NCBI GenBank assembly: GCA_964578175.1
Contig: CAZOBH010000001.1
Coordinates: forward strand, 33,522-97,521
Direction of reading: 5' to 3'
DNA length: 64,000 bases
Origin: RUG11788 sp964578175
Lineage (GTDB): Bacteria > Bacillota_I > Bacilli_A > RF39 > UBA660
A program made the translations under genes and the position numbers. This document shows, one piece after another, positions 63,187 to 64,000 of the stretch (within the stretch, counting starts at the first letter, position 1; each line of letters opens with the position of its first letter). A model generated the notes under the pieces. It searched no databases, had not been told where the DNA came from, and saw nothing but the letters and a program-made list of their open reading frames with translations.

Positions 63187-64000
63187 TGAAAAGGTTTAAA
63201 AAGATATATATAGAAATAACTAATGCTTGTAATTTAAATTGTTCTTTCTGTTCTCCAATAAGTAGAAAAAGAGAATATATGAGTCCAAAAGATTTTAAAG
63301 AAGTTTTATCAAAAATAAAAGATTATACTGATTATATTTATCTACATGTTAAAGGAGAACCTCTACTTCATCCTAATTTAGATGAAATATTAAGTATTTG
63401 TGATAAAGAAAATATAAAAGTACAAATTACAACAAATGGAACTCTTTTAAAAGATAAAAAAGATATATTACTTAAACATAATATACGTCAAATAAATATA
63501 TCTCTTCATTCAGAAAATGATATACCTACATACTTTGAAGATGTATTTAATACATGTAATGATTTATCTAAAGAAACATATATTTGTTATCGTATTTGGA
63601 CTTTAAAAGATAATAAGTTTTCAAAAGAATCAACAAGTATTGTTAATAAAATAATTGATTATTATAAATTATCCCCAGATATTGTTGATAAAATATATAC
63701 AAAAAAAGATATAACTCTATCTAAAAATATATTTTTAAGTAAATCTAATATCTTTGATTGGCCTGATGAAAAAAGAAATGAATCAACTGATGGATTCTGT
63801 TTAGGATTAGATACACATATTGGAATACTAGTAGATGGTACAGTTATACCATGTTGCCTAGATGGAGAAGGAGTTATTAACTTAGGTAATATATTCACAG
63901 AATCTGTGGATGAAATATTAAATAAAGAATTAACTAAAAATATAATAAATGGATTTAAAAATAATAAAGCCTATCATCCATTATGTAAGAAATGTACATA
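63186..64000 (+). CDS. radical SAM/SPASM protein (cut by window end)
   Basis: The frame starts at the ATG overlapping the uvrB stop and is still open at the last base. MKRFKKIYIEITNACNLNCSFCSP contains the CxxxCxxC 4Fe-4S/SAM site (Cys15, 19, 22). The C-terminal part, VDGTVIPCCLDGEGVINLGNIF...YHPLCKKC, is a SPASM-like auxiliary cluster motif. About 271 residues are visible. SPASM enzymes mature peptides or act as sulfatase-type activators; the substrate here is unknown. It appears translationally coupled to uvrB. Confidence 0.85.
   Translation, partial: MKRFKKIYIEITNACNLNCSFCSPISRKREYMSPKDFKEVLSKIKDYTDYIYLHVKGEPLLHPNLDEILSICDKENIKVQITTNGTLLKDKKDILLKHNIRQINISLHSENDIPTYFEDVFNTCNDLSKETYICYRIWTLKDNKFSKESTSIVNKIIDYYKLSPDIVDKIYTKKDITLSKNIFLSKSNIFDWPDEKRNESTDGFCLGLDTHIGILVDGTVIPCCLDGEGVINLGNIFTESVDEILNKELTKNIINGFKNNKAYHPLCKKCT

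Noticed and set aside
1..64000. Mycoplasma-type code (UGA = Trp)
   Set aside because: RF2 is present, dnaX and the recF leader end in TGA, and conserved Trp residues are TGG.
1..64000. Insertion sequences, prophage, integrases or tRNA-linked islands
   Set aside because: None seen; composition and strand bias are uniform and gene order is ancestral.

Overview
The window is the chromosomal replication-origin region of a very AT-rich, low-GC Gram-positive bacterium. The gene order around the origin (gyrA-gyrB-recF-dnaN-dnaA | oriC | rpmH-rnpA-yidC-jag-mnmE-mnmG-rsmG-noc-parA-parB) is the classical Bacillota one. UGA is a stop codon: prfB (RF2) is present with its programmed frameshift, and dnaX ends in TGA. 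A true Mycoplasma is therefore excluded. Small trimmed genes (40-residue L34, a domain-IV-only SRP RNA of about 76 nt, a GdpP reduced to its catalytic part) point to a reduced Bacilli lineage near the Mollicutes, such as the uncultured gut RF39-type groups. That placement is inference. All genes left of about 27.8 kb are on the minus strand and all genes to the right are on the plus strand, so everything is co-oriented with bidirectional replication. No mobile element, tRNA, rRNA or CRISPR array was seen.

Left arm, read outward from oriC on the minus strand: dnaA, dnaN, a ComK-family gene, recF, gyrB, gyrA, SRP RNA and tadA. Next comes a 549-bp gene-free stretch carrying three perfect parS sites and four Noc-binding-site palindromes. 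Beyond it lie dnaX, ybaB, recR, holB, ricT, a tRNA methyltransferase, rsmI, pth, mfd, an orphan gene, a T-box controlling metG, tatD, a 3D-domain protein, ksgA, rpoD, spoVG, a stand-alone DHH phosphodiesterase and rplI.

Right arm, plus strand: rpmH to rsmG (translation, RNA and membrane insertion), noc, parA, parB, mscS, a DUF951 protein, an AbgT transporter, a secreted protein, ychF, rpsF-ssb-rpsR with a structured leader, divIC-tilS-ftsH-dusB-RDD-lysS, a YfcC-like permease, prfB, ftsE-ftsX-M23 hydrolase, a HipA-like kinase fragment, cls, tcdA, a CmpB-type membrane protein, hsp20 with a CIRCE-like operator, a VanY-type carboxypeptidase, a small membrane protein, uvrB and a radical SAM/SPASM gene cut by the window edge.

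The most interesting themes are these. (1) A compact chromosome-organising locus has interleaved parS and Noc sites, and both cognate proteins are encoded about 16 kb away with the expected specificity residues. (2) A ComK homologue sits inside the dnaN-recF interval behind helically phased repeats. (3) The primary sigma factor carries an insertion of about 130 residues splitting region 4. (4) FtsH carries a Rho-N-like tail.
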